Source: Serratia ureilytica (GTDB lineage Bacteria > Pseudomonadota > Gammaproteobacteria > Enterobacterales > Enterobacteriaceae). From it: 64,000 bases of DNA. Both the position numbers and the translations under genes were made by a program. Of this stretch, positions 28,514 through 37,600 are shown piece by piece. Within the stretch, counting starts at the first letter, position 1, and every line of letters starts with the position of its first letter. Below the pieces are notes generated by a model. The model ran no database searches. It saw only the letters and a program-made list of their open reading frames with translations, and was not told where the DNA came from. The stretch is taken from positions 62,001 through 126,000 of the forward strand of contig NZ_JABXOF010000003.1 in NCBI RefSeq assembly GCF_013375155.1. The letters are read 5' to 3'.

Positions 28514-28867
28514 ATGAAAAAATTATATTTTTTAAAATATGGCAGTGTTATATCAAAAAAAGAAGCGAGCAAATTACTGGACGATAAATGGGATATAACT
28601 TGCTCGGAGTATGATAGTTCCTATTTTGGTGTTTACTTTGCATATACTGGCCTTTATGCGGACAAGTTAACCATTACTGATAATTATATTCCTCACTCTA
28701 ATGAGTGGTTAGAGGAAGATAACAAAGAGTTTAGCACGATAATTAAGGTGTCTTTCACTAATGGGAAGAATCCAGAAAAACTCAGCAGGTACAAATTCTT
28801 GAAGAATGCGTTTAATCAACTTGATGGATTATCGATCATAAGTGATGAGTGCATCGAAGAAGAGTGA
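28514..28867 (+). CDS. Probable immunity protein for the full-length Rhs toxin
   Basis: A 117-residue acidic protein without signal peptide or membrane span, starting 3 bp after the rhs stop codon. No family recognised. Its place directly behind the toxin tip, its size and its low GC are what is expected of a cytoplasmic immunity protein that blocks the nucleotidyltransferase-like domain. The role is inferred from position only. Confidence 0.7.
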   Translation: MKKLYFLKYGSVISKKEASKLLDDKWDITCSEYDSSYFGVYFAYTGLYADKLTITDNYIPHSNEWLEEDNKEFSTIIKVSFTNGKNPEKLSRYKFLKNAFNQLDGLSIISDECIEEE

Positions 28868-29020
28868 CCGACAAGCTGTCGAAAGGATCCTTTCTTTGGG
28901 GCTCTTTAGTGTGCAGCATTAAATATGAGATATAAGATCAAAGCTTGAAAAGGAGATATTAGGTTCTTTAAAAATAAAAAAGGAAGAGTAAAAACATTAG
29001 ATTGTTAGTTGCATCAAAGG

Positions 29021-29769
29021 CCGCCTGCTGCAACACCGCGAACCCAATCAGGCAAAGCGGGCGCGCGGCTGGTGTACGATCTGGCGGATAACCTGCTGGG
29101 CGAGCGCAGGGCAACCTGATCAGCCGGCGCAACGGCCTGTATGAACAGCACTACCGCTACGACGCCGACAACCGGCTGGTGCAGGCGCACGGTCGCGGCC
29201 CGCAGGGCGAATTCGAGGCGCAGTATCATTACGACGCGCTGGGCCGCCGCAGCCGCAAGGCGGTGCGCTACAAGGGCAAAACCGAACAGACGACCCGTTT
29301 CCTGTGGCAGGGCTACCGGTTGCTGCAGGAGCAGCGCGACGAGGGCAGCCGCCGCAGCTGGAGCTACGATCCGGCCAGCCCGTGGAGCCCGCTGGCGGCG
29401 CTGGAGCAGGCGGGCGACAGCCGCTCGGCGGATATTTACTGGTATCACACCGATCTGAACAGCGCGCCGCTGGAAGTGACCGACGCGGCGGGCAACCTGT
29501 GCTGGTCCGGGCAATACGACACCTTCGGCAAGCTGCAGGGCCAGACGGTGGCCGGCGCGGCAAAGCGGCAGGGCGCGCAATATCAGCAGCCGCTGCGCTA
29601 CGCCGGGCAATACCAGGATGACGAAAGCGGCCTGCACTACAACCTGTTCCGTTACTACGAACCCGAGGTGGGGCGTTTCACCACGCAGGATCCGATAGGG
29701 TTGCGCGGCGGGCTGAACCTTTATCAGTATGCGCCGAACCCGCTGATGTGGGTGGATCCGTTGGGGTTG
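29021..29769 (+). repeat. Second copy of the Rhs core 3' end (with internal deletion)
   Basis: Bases 29021-29107 match the rhs gene near 27230-27316, then the match jumps about 100 bp to the segment starting at 27419 and continues to the DPLGL codons (27419-28078 against 29109-29769), with only scattered mismatches. The jump puts the first part out of frame with the second. Such near-identical core copies allow homologous exchange of toxin tips. Confidence 0.85.
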
Positions 29770-30168
29770 ATGAGTTGCTCGACTGATGCAGCTAAGCTTG
29801 CCCGAAATCTGGGGCCACAACCTATGGGGGGAGGGAAATATGATGCGCACCATATTATAATGTCCAACTCTTCTGATGCCCGAATGGTTGCATTAAGAAA
29901 ACGAATGGATGATCTCGATATTGATATTAATAATTCAAAGAATGGAGTTTGGCTTCCTAATACTAGGGCTGACCGTATAGAAGGTACTTTAACGACTGCC
30001 CACAAAGGCAATGGGATACATGGCAATGCATATAAACAATATGTTTATGATAAACTTATTAACAGTCAGACGGATAAAGAGTTCTTATCTTCTCTTAAGC
30101 AAATAAAAAGTGAGCTTGAGGGAGGTAAGGTATTTCCTCTTGCAAATGGTAGAATCCCTACTTTATAA
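29179..30168 (+). pseudogene. Displaced Rhs C-terminal tip with AHH nuclease domain
   Basis: The open frame (329 codons from a GTG) has no ribosome site and is interrupted upstream by a TAA at 29089-29091, so it is a start-less Rhs tip. Codons 1-197 copy the Rhs core including DPIGLRGG and WVDPLGL. Codons 198-329 carry a different toxin with KYDAHHIIMSNSSDAR and THAHKGNGIHGNAY-like residues (TAHKGNGIHGN), the AHH signature of the HNH/endonuclease VII superfamily, so a DNase. It could be expressed after recombination with the upstream full-length gene. The Rhs part is GC-rich and the tip AT-rich. Confidence 0.8.
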
Positions 30169-30178
30169 TGGTGATAAA

Positions 30179-30790
30179 ATGAAAGAAGTAGCTGATGGTA
30201 TAAGGGCTGATTTAGATGAAGTGCAGTCTCTTTTTTCGAATGAAGAGCTATTAGCTGAAAAAATATCTTCTATTAGCCATACGGAATCAAAGGTTGTATC
30301 TTGGTCTAAAACTAATGCCTTTAGTATTATTCCATTTTACAATGAGTTAACCGGCTTTAAAACCGGAGAAATATTGAGTAAAGAGCCTAAGAACAAAAGT
30401 AATGCATATTGCTATTTTTCAAATGATGGCCTTGTAAATAAAATCGGCAGCTATAACTCAAAAGGAGTTGTGGCGGATACATCTTATGTCATTAGAGATG
30501 GTGATGAGGTTCTTGAAATAAGACAGGATGTAAAGGGCAACTATTTAGCTATAAGTAGAGTTTTTTTAAACTCTCAAGGGCAGCCATCTAAAGCTTTTTT
30601 TGCAAATGATGATGGCAATTTATCTGGTTATCATTACTTTTATAAAGATGGCAGAATCGATAGTATATTGACGGTAAGTAATTACTCTCCTTTACCATAT
30701 GTTATTTTATCATGTGTTTATGATGATGGTAAAATTAGTGAAATTTATTTTAATAACAATAAGGGAAAGGTTGTTATATATCCTCGCTAG
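30179..30790 (+). CDS. Probable immunity protein for the AHH nuclease tip
   Basis: A 203-residue protein that starts 10 bp after the AHH tip's stop. The frame is open upstream to 30110, but that part overlaps the toxin, and the ATG at 30179 is more likely even though its ribosome site is weak. It has no signal or membrane span. Several short motifs of the type YxFxNDG and YDDGKI recur (YCYFSNDGLV, AFFANDDG, YKDGRI, YDDGKI), suggesting a repeat-built beta structure. Not recognised as a known family; function inferred from position. Confidence 0.65.
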   Translation: MKEVADGIRADLDEVQSLFSNEELLAEKISSISHTESKVVSWSKTNAFSIIPFYNELTGFKTGEILSKEPKNKSNAYCYFSNDGLVNKIGSYNSKGVVADTSYVIRDGDEVLEIRQDVKGNYLAISRVFLNSQGQPSKAFFANDDGNLSGYHYFYKDGRIDSILTVSNYSPLPYVILSCVYDDGKISEIYFNNNKGKVVIYPR

Positions 30791-30840
30791 GATATTAAGT
30801 TGATTCTTAATTGACAGGGCGACTTTAGTTATTTACATGC

Positions 30841-31311
30841 TTCCTGTGGCAGGGCTACCGGTTGCTGCAGGAGCAGCGCGACGACGGCAGCCGCCGCAGC
30901 TGGATCTACGATCCGGCCAGCCCGTGGAGCCCGCTGGCGGCGCTGGAGCAGGCGGGCGACAGCCGCTCGGCGGATATTTACTGGTATCACACCGATCTGA
31001 ACAGCGCGCCGCTGGAAGTGACCGACGCGGCGGGCAACCTGTGCTGGTCCGGGCAATACGACACCTTCGGCAAGCTGCAGGGCCAGACGGTGGCCGGCGC
31101 GGCGAAGCGGCAGGGTGCGCAATATCAGCAGCCGCTGCGCTACGCCGGACAATATCAGGACGACGAAAGCGGCCTGCACTACAACCTGTTCCGCTACTAC
31201 GAACCCGAGGTGGGGCGTTTCACCACGCAGGATCCGATAGGGTTGGAAGGCGGGCTGAACCTTTATCAGTATGCGCCGAACCCGCTGATGTGGGTGGATC
31301 CGCTGGGGTTG
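30841..31311 (+). repeat. Third copy of the Rhs core 3' end
   Basis: Matches the rhs gene from 27608 to the DPLGL codons at 28078 with very few differences (for example GLEGG in place of GLRGG). It begins abruptly after AT-rich DNA with no start codon, which marks it as a recombination-derived fragment. Confidence 0.85.
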
Positions 31312-31712
31312 AGTATTGAATGGGTTAATCCTTCGTCGTTAAATTATTCTCAAGCATATATATCTGATAACGTAACTGGATATATACTGATATGTCTAAT
31401 AATAATTGGGATTGGAATCGAAGTGGACCATTAAATGTTGCCGAAGTAGATGGGCAATTAGTCTCTCTAGACAACCGCAGGTTATATGCAGCGCAAATGG
31501 CTAATGTAGAATCTGTACCAATTAAGAGGGTCAATTTATCTGATCCGTTACCACCACCAGCAACTGGAGGTACGTATGGGAGTAATCTCAATAAAAAACT
31601 GAACTCTAAACCTAAGAATTCTGATGTTCCTAGGGTCCAGTTACCAGCAACTGGAACACCTAAGAAGCCAACAATTGTTAGCAAGAACAAAAAAATGGGG
31701 AGTTGCAAATGA
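30841..31712 (+). pseudogene. Displaced Rhs tip with frameshifted ParB-like toxin domain
   Basis: The Rhs core copy runs to 31311 and continues in frame as SIEWVNPSSLNYSQAYISDNV before ending at 31434. The recognisable toxin part is in another frame, encoded from about 31392 to 31712: WDWNRSGPLNVAEVDGQ, then LVSLDNRRLYAAQ and VPIKRVNL. The pattern P-x-x-V-x-x-x-DG-x-x-V-x-x-DNRRL-x-A resembles ParB/sulfiredoxin-like nuclease domains. A single frameshift between about 31371 and 31430 would join the two parts. As it stands the tip lacks both a start and a continuous frame. Domain identity is my inference from the motif. Confidence 0.6.
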
Positions 31713-32185
31713 TAGCTAAAGAAATGCAGAGTAAGTGGGAAAACAATCAACTGGTCGGATTAGATGTAATCATTAATGATGTAGGTGTTGTAAGGGAAAT
31801 AGATATTGAATTCGAGATGAATTATAAATTCAAAGGCACCTTTAATAAAGAGTATAAAGTCTTATTAGGTAATGAGACAACCTTGAATGCATTGATTGAA
31901 CAGTATGACGAGGTGTGGTCAGAGATTCAAGTGAATAACAAAGTGCAACTTCCTGACGGTGATTTCTTGTTATGTGGTGAGGGTGAAATGGGCAATGAAG
32001 GGTTTATTGCACGTACAGATGGAACTAATAGATTAAAATGGTCCATGTACTCAACAACATCTAATCCTTTTGTTAACGTTATTGAGGCTGGCAAATGTGT
32101 TTATTTTCAATCTACGCTGGGTTTCTATATCTGTTTTGATATAACCAACAATAACATATCTATAAAAAATGAAAAAAGTTGGTGA
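31709..32185 (+). CDS. Probable immunity protein paired with the ParB-like tip
   Basis: A 158-residue acidic protein. The ATG at 31709 overlaps the toxin stop (ATGA) and follows GGGGAG, a good ribosome site. It contains GDFLLCGEGEMGNEGFIA and LKWSMYSTTSNPFV, which recur in the protein at 32486-32920, so the two are paralogues. No signal peptide. The pairing with the toxin fragment supports an immunity role; the fold is unknown. Confidence 0.7.
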   Translation: MIAKEMQSKWENNQLVGLDVIINDVGVVREIDIEFEMNYKFKGTFNKEYKVLLGNETTLNALIEQYDEVWSEIQVNNKVQLPDGDFLLCGEGEMGNEGFIARTDGTNRLKWSMYSTTSNPFVNVIEAGKCVYFQSTLGFYICFDITNNNISIKNEKSW

Positions 32186-32248
32186 GGCTTTAAACGAAAG
32201 TGAGTGGCATAGATGAAAGTTTATTTCTATGAAATGATGAGCTAAGCT

Positions 32249-32465
32249 GGCAAGTTGCAGGGCCAGACGATAGCCGGCACGGCGAAGCGGCAGGGCGCGA
32301 AATATCAGCAACCGCTCGCTACGTCGGGCAATATCAGGATGACGAAAGTGGCCTGCATACAACCTGTTCCTAGGTTGGTGTTTTACCACGCTGGAGCCGA
32401 TAGGGCTGCGCGGTGGGTTGAACCTTTATCCGTATGTGCTGAATACGTCGATGTGAGTTGTTCCG
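32249..32465 (+). repeat. Degenerate fourth copy of the Rhs core
   Basis: Recognisable against the rhs gene from about 27837 onward (GGCAAG-TTGCAGGGCCAGACG, later the CTGAACCTTTATC region), but with many substitutions and small deletions that destroy the frame. No toxin domain follows; a paralogous immunity-type gene begins 20 bp later. Confidence 0.75.
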
Positions 32466-32485
32466 TTTAAGATGTGTCCATAAAA

Positions 32486-32920
32486 ATGAAGAATGTAATT
32501 ACTGAACTGTGGGAAGCTGGTGAATTACCGATTAAAAATGCTCTGTATTTTTCAGATGGTAGAGCTGAGTTGATCGATATCATATCCTACCCCACGCCTA
32601 AAGTATCTAAATCGGGATGTTTCGATTTTTTTGAGTTCTATGAAAAAAATAAAGATGAGGTTACTACTATTGATGTAATAAAAAAAATTAATTTGAGTTG
32701 TGGTGGATACTTATGTTTAGGGGAAGGGAGCTATGGTTCAGAAGGTTTTATCGCTTATTTGGATCGCGAAGAAAAGCTAGTTTGGGTTGTTTACTCGGAA
32801 AACTCCAACCCCTTCGTTTCTGCAACCATATTACATGATTCAACGGTTGCTATAGATTCAAGTGCTGGATTCCGACTGAAGGTCAATGTGCTAAAACCTG
32901 AGGAAATGGTGATAGTTTGA
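32486..32920 (+). CDS. Orphan immunity-type protein, paralogue of the one at 31709
   Basis: A 144-residue protein sharing GGYLCLGEGSYGSEGFIA and VWVVYSENSNPFV with the gene at 31709-32185. It lies just after a decayed Rhs core with no toxin left between them, so the toxin has been lost while the immunity gene kept an intact frame. The ATG at 32486 is chosen over a GTG at 32474. It might still protect against neighbours that carry the ParB-like toxin. Confidence 0.65.
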   Translation: MKNVITELWEAGELPIKNALYFSDGRAELIDIISYPTPKVSKSGCFDFFEFYEKNKDEVTTIDVIKKINLSCGGYLCLGEGSYGSEGFIAYLDREEKLVWVVYSENSNPFVSATILHDSTVAIDSSAGFRLKVNVLKPEEMVIV

Positions 32921-32972
32921 TTGCTGAGTGTGCAGGAATTGAATGAGGAAATAAAGAGCATGGAGGATTGTC

Positions 32973-33311
32973 ATGAGGTTTTTTATCTGTGATGACGGTT
33001 ATCCGTCTATAGAATCTAATAGTGACTATAGGATACTAACTGACTTTATAAAGGATGATATCCAAAGAGGTTTTTATGGTGTCAATGAGTTTATTGAGGC
33101 TTGTAAACTTGTAAGATCTGGAAATCTGCCATTTTGGGAGGGAACGGGAAACTCTCATACTATAACTATTAAACCTAATGGTGTGGAGATTTTTAATGAG
33201 TACACCGAAGAGTCTATGATTGTTTCGAGTATAGATGAGTTTGAGGAGTGCCTTGAACAATGGAAGAGTCTGTTTTTTAATATGGGTGATTTTACAAATG
33301 AAACTAAATAA
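32973..33311 (+). CDS. Small acidic protein, candidate orphan immunity gene
   Basis: A 112-residue protein with a good ribosome site (GGAGG, six bases before ATG). It is acidic and soluble, with the stretch FWEGTGNSHTITIKPNGVEI in the middle, probably a beta-hairpin. Not recognised as a named family. Low GC and its position in a run of immunity-like genes after the Rhs tips suggest an immunity gene whose toxin is no longer present. This is inference from context. Confidence 0.55.
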   Translation: MRFFICDDGYPSIESNSDYRILTDFIKDDIQRGFYGVNEFIEACKLVRSGNLPFWEGTGNSHTITIKPNGVEIFNEYTEESMIVSSIDEFEECLEQWKSLFFNMGDFTNETK

Positions 33312-33630
33312 AGAGAATGAGAGAATATTTCTATCTGGCCATGAAGCAATAGATATATTATCTGAGATAGAGTTTATTTTGATATCATTGCGGAACATTG
33401 CACGGCATTATTATACCGATGCAAGTGGGGAAGTAAGTCAGAAGGTGAGAAATGCATATTGTGAGGAAACTACGCAGTTTATTGATAAAAATAATGTTAC
33501 TGGCCGCTTATCAAAAGTAAGAGGGGTTATTTCTGAAAGGTTTAGTCATGAATTAGGGATGGATAATATGGATGATATAGAAAGGGAAATGGAGAAAATA
33601 ATTTATTGGGAGAAACCCGTTGACGAATAA
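33298..33630 (+). CDS. Small helical protein, candidate orphan immunity gene
   Basis: A 110-residue protein, probably all-helical and charged, starting at the ATG at 33298, which overlaps the preceding gene by 14 bp, with GGGTGA as ribosome site. The frame is open upstream to 33235 but that lies inside the other gene. No family recognised. The overlap suggests co-translation with the gene at 32973, so these two could be one functional pair rather than separate immunities. Confidence 0.5.
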   Translation: MKLNKENERIFLSGHEAIDILSEIEFILISLRNIARHYYTDASGEVSQKVRNAYCEETTQFIDKNNVTGRLSKVRGVISERFSHELGMDNMDDIEREMEKIIYWEKPVDE

Positions 33631-33658
33631 TGTTTAAATCTATTTGAGAAAATACTTT

Positions 33659-34111
33659 ATGAAATTTATTGATGACAATATAATTAATGAGTGGGTTTTC
33701 CAGCATTATGCTACGATTAACCTTTCTCTATCTATGGCACTATTTGATAAATTATCCGCTCTACCTTGGGTAGCTGGGCATCTGGATTTTTCAAAATTAA
33801 ATCACAGATTGATAAGTGCGCAGGAGATACTGGATAACGACGATGAAAATCAATATGTTAGAATGAATGAGTGGTTGAAAGGCAGTACATTTGAAAAGTG
33901 TTCACATGTATTGTTTTGGTATGGAAAGGTTAACCCTTGTGTGATCTGTGAAACTAGCTTTGGGTTGAGTAACATTGATACTGCATATTGGGGTGTTCCT
34001 GGTTGGAACTACATATTTAGCTGTGATTTTGAAAATAATGACGTTAAATTGAATTGTGATAATATTTTATCCTTTGATGGAGCTAATCAGTTGGTATTAT
34101 TAATGCAATAA
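33659..34111 (+). CDS. Small cytoplasmic protein, candidate orphan immunity gene
   Basis: A 150-residue protein, Trp- and Asn-rich, with no signal peptide or membrane span. The ATG at 33659 is preferred; a TTG at 33644 would add five residues. Not recognised. It is the last AT-rich gene before composition returns to the GC-rich chromosomal norm at about 34230, so it marks the end of the Rhs-associated accessory stretch. Confidence 0.5.
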   Translation: MKFIDDNIINEWVFQHYATINLSLSMALFDKLSALPWVAGHLDFSKLNHRLISAQEILDNDDENQYVRMNEWLKGSTFEKCSHVLFWYGKVNPCVICETSFGLSNIDTAYWGVPGWNYIFSCDFENNDVKLNCDNILSFDGANQLVLLMQ

Positions 34112-34230
34112 TTTCAACAAAAAAACTCTTTAAAATTAACCTCCGCTAGCTGAACTCACTTACAGTGAGAGATAATTACTGAGCCTCATTAGGGCAAGCC
34201 GAATAGGCAGATAAAACCACTCCCCCCAAA

Positions 34231-35127
34231 CTAAATACCCAATGTGCCGTTAATCAGGGTGCAGCACTGCCCGCCGATCCAGGGCTCGCCGTCAATAAAG
34301 CGCACGCTCACGCGGCCATCTCGCTTCAGTTGGGTGCCCTGGCGCACCAGGTAGCCCTGCGCGGTTCGGTCGCCGTCGGGGAAGCGGTTGGCCTTCAGTA
34401 AGCGCGCCAGGCAGGCGTTGGCGCTGCCGGTCACCGGATCTTCAATCAAAACACCGCATTCCACCATAAACGCGCGCATTTCGTAATCGGCCGGTTCGGT
34501 TGCGGAGCAGGGGCCATAGATCACCACGCCATCCACATCGCAAGCCGTTTGCAGCCGTTTAATCGTGGCCTGATCCGGCGTCACCGCCAGGCAGGATGGT
34601 GCGTCCGGCAGGCGCACCATCAGCCAGCGAATGCCCATCTCGGCAATCACCGGCAGGGTATCGGCTTCAATCACCGCCGGCTGTAAAGCGGCCATCAGCC
34701 GTTCTGTTTCCTCAACCGCCATCGCGCGAAAACTGACTTCGGGCGCGGCGAACGCCAATGCGCCTTCCGGCAGGATATTGATCGCCACCAGGCCGACGCC
34801 GCATTCCTGCATCACCGTTCCGGGGCGTTTAGGCGCCAATCCGGCTTCCAGCAGGGCGTGTGCGGTGCCCAGCGTCGGGTGGCCGGCGAAGGGCAGCTCT
34901 TTTTCGGTAGTGAAGATGCGCACTTTATAATCCGCCGCCGGGTGCGTCGGTTTAAGCACAAAGGTGGTTTCCGAAAGGTTGGTCCAACGGGCCAATGCCA
35001 GCATCTGCGCGTCGTTCAGCCCTTCGGCTTCCAGCACCACCGCCACGGGATTGCCGAGCAGCGGCGTGGCGGTGAAAACGTCCACCTGTTTGTAGGCGCG
35101 GGGTGTCACATCATCGCTTCTGAGCAT
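34231..35127 (-). CDS. PhzF-family isomerase-like protein
   Basis: A 298-residue protein of the PhzF/diaminopimelate-epimerase fold. The N-terminal VDVFTATPLLGNPVAVVL, the catalytic Glu in LSETTFVL, FAGHPTLGTAHAL and the C-terminal DPVTGSANACLA are the family signatures. Phenazine operon genes are absent around it, so it is probably one of the widespread PhzF paralogues of unknown substrate rather than a phenazine enzyme. The ATG at 35127 has only a weak ribosome site (GGATGATGG). Confidence 0.87.
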   Translation of the reverse strand: MLRSDDVTPRAYKQVDVFTATPLLGNPVAVVLEAEGLNDAQMLALARWTNLSETTFVLKPTHPAADYKVRIFTTEKELPFAGHPTLGTAHALLEAGLAPKRPGTVMQECGVGLVAINILPEGALAFAAPEVSFRAMAVEETERLMAALQPAVIEADTLPVIAEMGIRWLMVRLPDAPSCLAVTPDQATIKRLQTACDVDGVVIYGPCSATEPADYEMRAFMVECGVLIEDPVTGSANACLARLLKANRFPDGDRTAQGYLVRQGTQLKRDGRVSVRFIDGEPWIGGQCCTLINGTLGI

Positions 35128-35181
35128 TGGCCATCATCCGTTATCAGCAAAACCTGATGATAACGATATTCGCCAATGGCT

Positions 35182-36099
35182 TCAAAGGGTTGAATTTTGT
35201 TTTGGCATACCTGCCCGTCGCCACCTCAGCCCCGGCTTGGCGAACATCACCAGGTTGCCCAGCAGAATCAGGCACAGCCCCAGCACGGCGTTGAAGTGCC
35301 ACTGGTAGCCTTCGTAGATCGTCGAGATGGTCAGCGCCACCAGCGGGAACAGCAGGGTGCTGTAAGCCGCCGCGCCGGCGCCGATGCGGCCGAGCAGGCT
35401 GAAGTAGGCGGCGAAGGCGATCACCGATCCGAAGACAGCCAGGTACAGCAGGGAGCCGATATAGCGGCTGCTGAATTCGATCTGGAACGATGCGCCCTGC
35501 GCCAGGGCGATCAGCGCCATCAGCATCGCGCCGTAGGTCATGGCGTAGGTGTTGGTGGAAAAGATATCCAGCCCGCGGCGCTGATGACGCGCGCTGATCA
35601 TATTGCCCAGCGAGAAGCCGTAGGTGCCGAGCGCGCTCAGACCGATGCCTTTGAGCAGCTCCGGCGCCATGCGGGTGGCGGCCAGGTCTTGCCAGAACAG
35701 CGCCACGATGCCGGTCAACCCCAGCAGCGCCGCCGGCAGCAGGTTGGGGCTGGGGCGCTGGCGGAAAAACAGCAGGCTGTTGAGGGCATTGAACAGCACC
35801 GCCATCGAGAAGATCACCGATTCCAGCCCGCTGCTGATATAAGCCGCCGCGTGGTAAAAGCAGAAGAAGTTGAAACCGAACACGCAGCAGCCCTGCAACA
35901 CGCAGAACAAATGATCGCGCGGGGCGATGCGGCGCAGACGCCGCAGCAACACCAAGACGACGAACATCACCGCGGCGGAAATGGCGAAGCGGTAAGCGAT
36001 CGAGACAGGAATGGCCACCGGGCCTTCCTGTTGCAGGGTGATCGCAATCCAGGTGGTGCCCCAAATCAGCACCACGGCGAGGTACAACAGCGCATTCAT
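35182..36099 (-). CDS. EamA/DMT-family exporter
   Basis: A 305-residue inner-membrane protein with ten predicted spans in two EamA repeats (ALLYLAVVLIWGTTWIAI at the N-terminus, a second repeat starting around LGTYGFSLGNMIS). The family exports amino acids, purines or other small metabolites. The start at 36099 follows GGAG; the longer frame up to 36285 has no conserved sequence and overlaps the divergent AraC gene's promoter. It is divergent from that AraC-type regulator, which may control it. Confidence 0.87.
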   Translation of the reverse strand: MNALLYLAVVLIWGTTWIAITLQQEGPVAIPVSIAYRFAISAAVMFVVLVLLRRLRRIAPRDHLFCVLQGCCVFGFNFFCFYHAAAYISSGLESVIFSMAVLFNALNSLLFFRQRPSPNLLPAALLGLTGIVALFWQDLAATRMAPELLKGIGLSALGTYGFSLGNMISARHQRRGLDIFSTNTYAMTYGAMLMALIALAQGASFQIEFSSRYIGSLLYLAVFGSVIAFAAYFSLLGRIGAGAAAYSTLLFPLVALTISTIYEGYQWHFNAVLGLCLILLGNLVMFAKPGLRWRRAGMPKQNSTL

Positions 36100-36277
36100 T
36101 CTATTCACTCCGAAAAAGCCGATGGCGCAGTATCCGCTTTGGCGTGCGGCCGCGCTTGCAGCGCCTTGCGCCCAGTTGCATATTCTTGCGCTTTTTTTGC
36201 CAAAAGCGCGGGGCGGCCGCTGGCATGCCGAGGCGCCACTCTTTACACTGTCGGCATGTCGAACAACGGGGCCGGCG

Positions 36278-37147
36278 ATGTCCAACTATCAGGCGTTTGA
36301 AACACTGCGTGAGCATAAAGCGCGGTTGCACGGCAGCGTGCTGCTGGGCACCGGCGTGGAGCTGGCCGCCTGGTCCAACTGCAACGATCGCGTCACGCAG
36401 GAGAGCGCCGACCACCATACCCTGAGCCTGTACGTCGCCGATGGCTATGAGTGCTACCAGCAGGTGCCGGGCGGCTGGCGCAACGGCGGCGGGCCGGATC
36501 GGTTCTGCATCATGCCGCGCCAGTATGCATCTACCTGGGATGTGCGCAGCGATCTGTCGTTCGTGCATCTGTATTGCACCGACGGGCATTTGCGCCGGCT
36601 GGCGGAGCAAACCTGGGATCGCAGCCCGGCGGCGATCAACGTAGAGCCGCGCAGCTTTGGCGAAGATCCGCAAATTACGCTGCTGTATCGCCAGTTTTTG
36701 CTTAACTGCGACTGGCGGGACAGCGCCAATCTGCTGGCGCTCAGCAGCGCGTCGAACCTGCTGATGTCGCACCTGATCCAACGCTACAGCCAGCTGCAGT
36801 GGACGCTGCCGCAGGCGCGCGGCGGCCTGGCCCCCGCGGTAGCCAGGCGGGTGCGGGAATATATCGCAAGCCATCTCGATCGGCCGCTGCTGCTGGCCGA
36901 TCTGGCGGCGCAGGCCGGATTGAGCGAGTACCACTTCGCCCGCATGTTCAAGCACGCCACCGGCCTGGCGCCGCATCAGTTCGTGATGCGCGCGCGGCTG
37001 CAACGGGCGGAACAGCTGTTGCGGCATAGCCAACAGCCGATAACCGAGATCGCGCTGGCGTGCGGCTTCAGCTCCGCCAGCCATTTCAGCAACCGCTTCA
37101 AGGCGGCCTATGGATTTGCTCCGCTGCAGGTGCGGCAGGGGCGCTAA
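36278..37147 (+). CDS. AraC-family transcriptional regulator
   Basis: A 289-residue regulator with an N-terminal ligand/cupin-like region and the C-terminal double helix-turn-helix of AraC/XylS (LADLAAQAGLSEYHFARMFK, then ITEIALACGFSSASHFSNRFK). The start at 36278 is in frame with a longer open stretch that has no support. It is divergent from an EamA exporter and 18 bp upstream of a VOC-domain protein, with which it probably shares a transcript. Inducer unknown. Confidence 0.88.
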   Translation: MSNYQAFETLREHKARLHGSVLLGTGVELAAWSNCNDRVTQESADHHTLSLYVADGYECYQQVPGGWRNGGGPDRFCIMPRQYASTWDVRSDLSFVHLYCTDGHLRRLAEQTWDRSPAAINVEPRSFGEDPQITLLYRQFLLNCDWRDSANLLALSSASNLLMSHLIQRYSQLQWTLPQARGGLAPAVARRVREYIASHLDRPLLLADLAAQAGLSEYHFARMFKHATGLAPHQFVMRARLQRAEQLLRHSQQPITEIALACGFSSASHFSNRFKAAYGFAPLQVRQGR

Positions 37148-37165
37148 CCGGATGGGAGTGTAAGT

Positions 37166-37600
37166 ATGGAACAACAATTTGCGGGCCTGGGCGTGTTGTT
37201 TGTCGCCGGATTCGGGCCCATCACGCGTGAGAGCGACGCGAGCAAGGCGTTTTATGTCGAGGCGCTGGGGCTGCCGCTCAAGCCGATGCCGGGCAACGAG
37301 AGCTATCTGCTGGCCGAGCAGGGTGCGCTGGACGGGGTGAAACACTTCGCCCTGTGGCCGCTGGCGCAGGCGGCGCAGTCCTGCTTTGGCGACGAGCGCT
37401 GGCCGGCGGATCTCGCGGCGCCGCAGGCGTGGATCGAATTTGACGTGGCCGACATGGCGATAGCCACCCAAGGGCTAATCGATCGCGGTTATCGGCTGCT
37501 GGTCGCCAACCGTGAAGAGCCGTGGGGGCAAAGCGTTACCCGGTTGCTCAGCCCGGAAGGATTGCTGGTTGGCGTCACCTATACGCCCTGGCTGCGTTAA
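37166..37600 (+). CDS. VOC (glyoxalase/bleomycin-resistance) family protein
   Basis: A 144-residue single VOC-domain protein: FVAGFGPITRESDASKAFYVEALGL opens the first beta-alpha-beta-beta-beta unit and WIEFDVADMAIATQGLIDRGYRL the second, with EPWGQSVTRLLSPEGLLVGV closing it. Family members bind a metal and act as lyases, dioxygenases or drug-binding proteins. It has a good ribosome site (GGGAG) and follows the AraC gene by 18 bp. Specific activity cannot be assigned. Confidence 0.83.
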   Translation: MEQQFAGLGVLFVAGFGPITRESDASKAFYVEALGLPLKPMPGNESYLLAEQGALDGVKHFALWPLAQAAQSCFGDERWPADLAAPQAWIEFDVADMAIATQGLIDRGYRLLVANREEPWGQSVTRLLSPEGLLVGVTYTPWLR

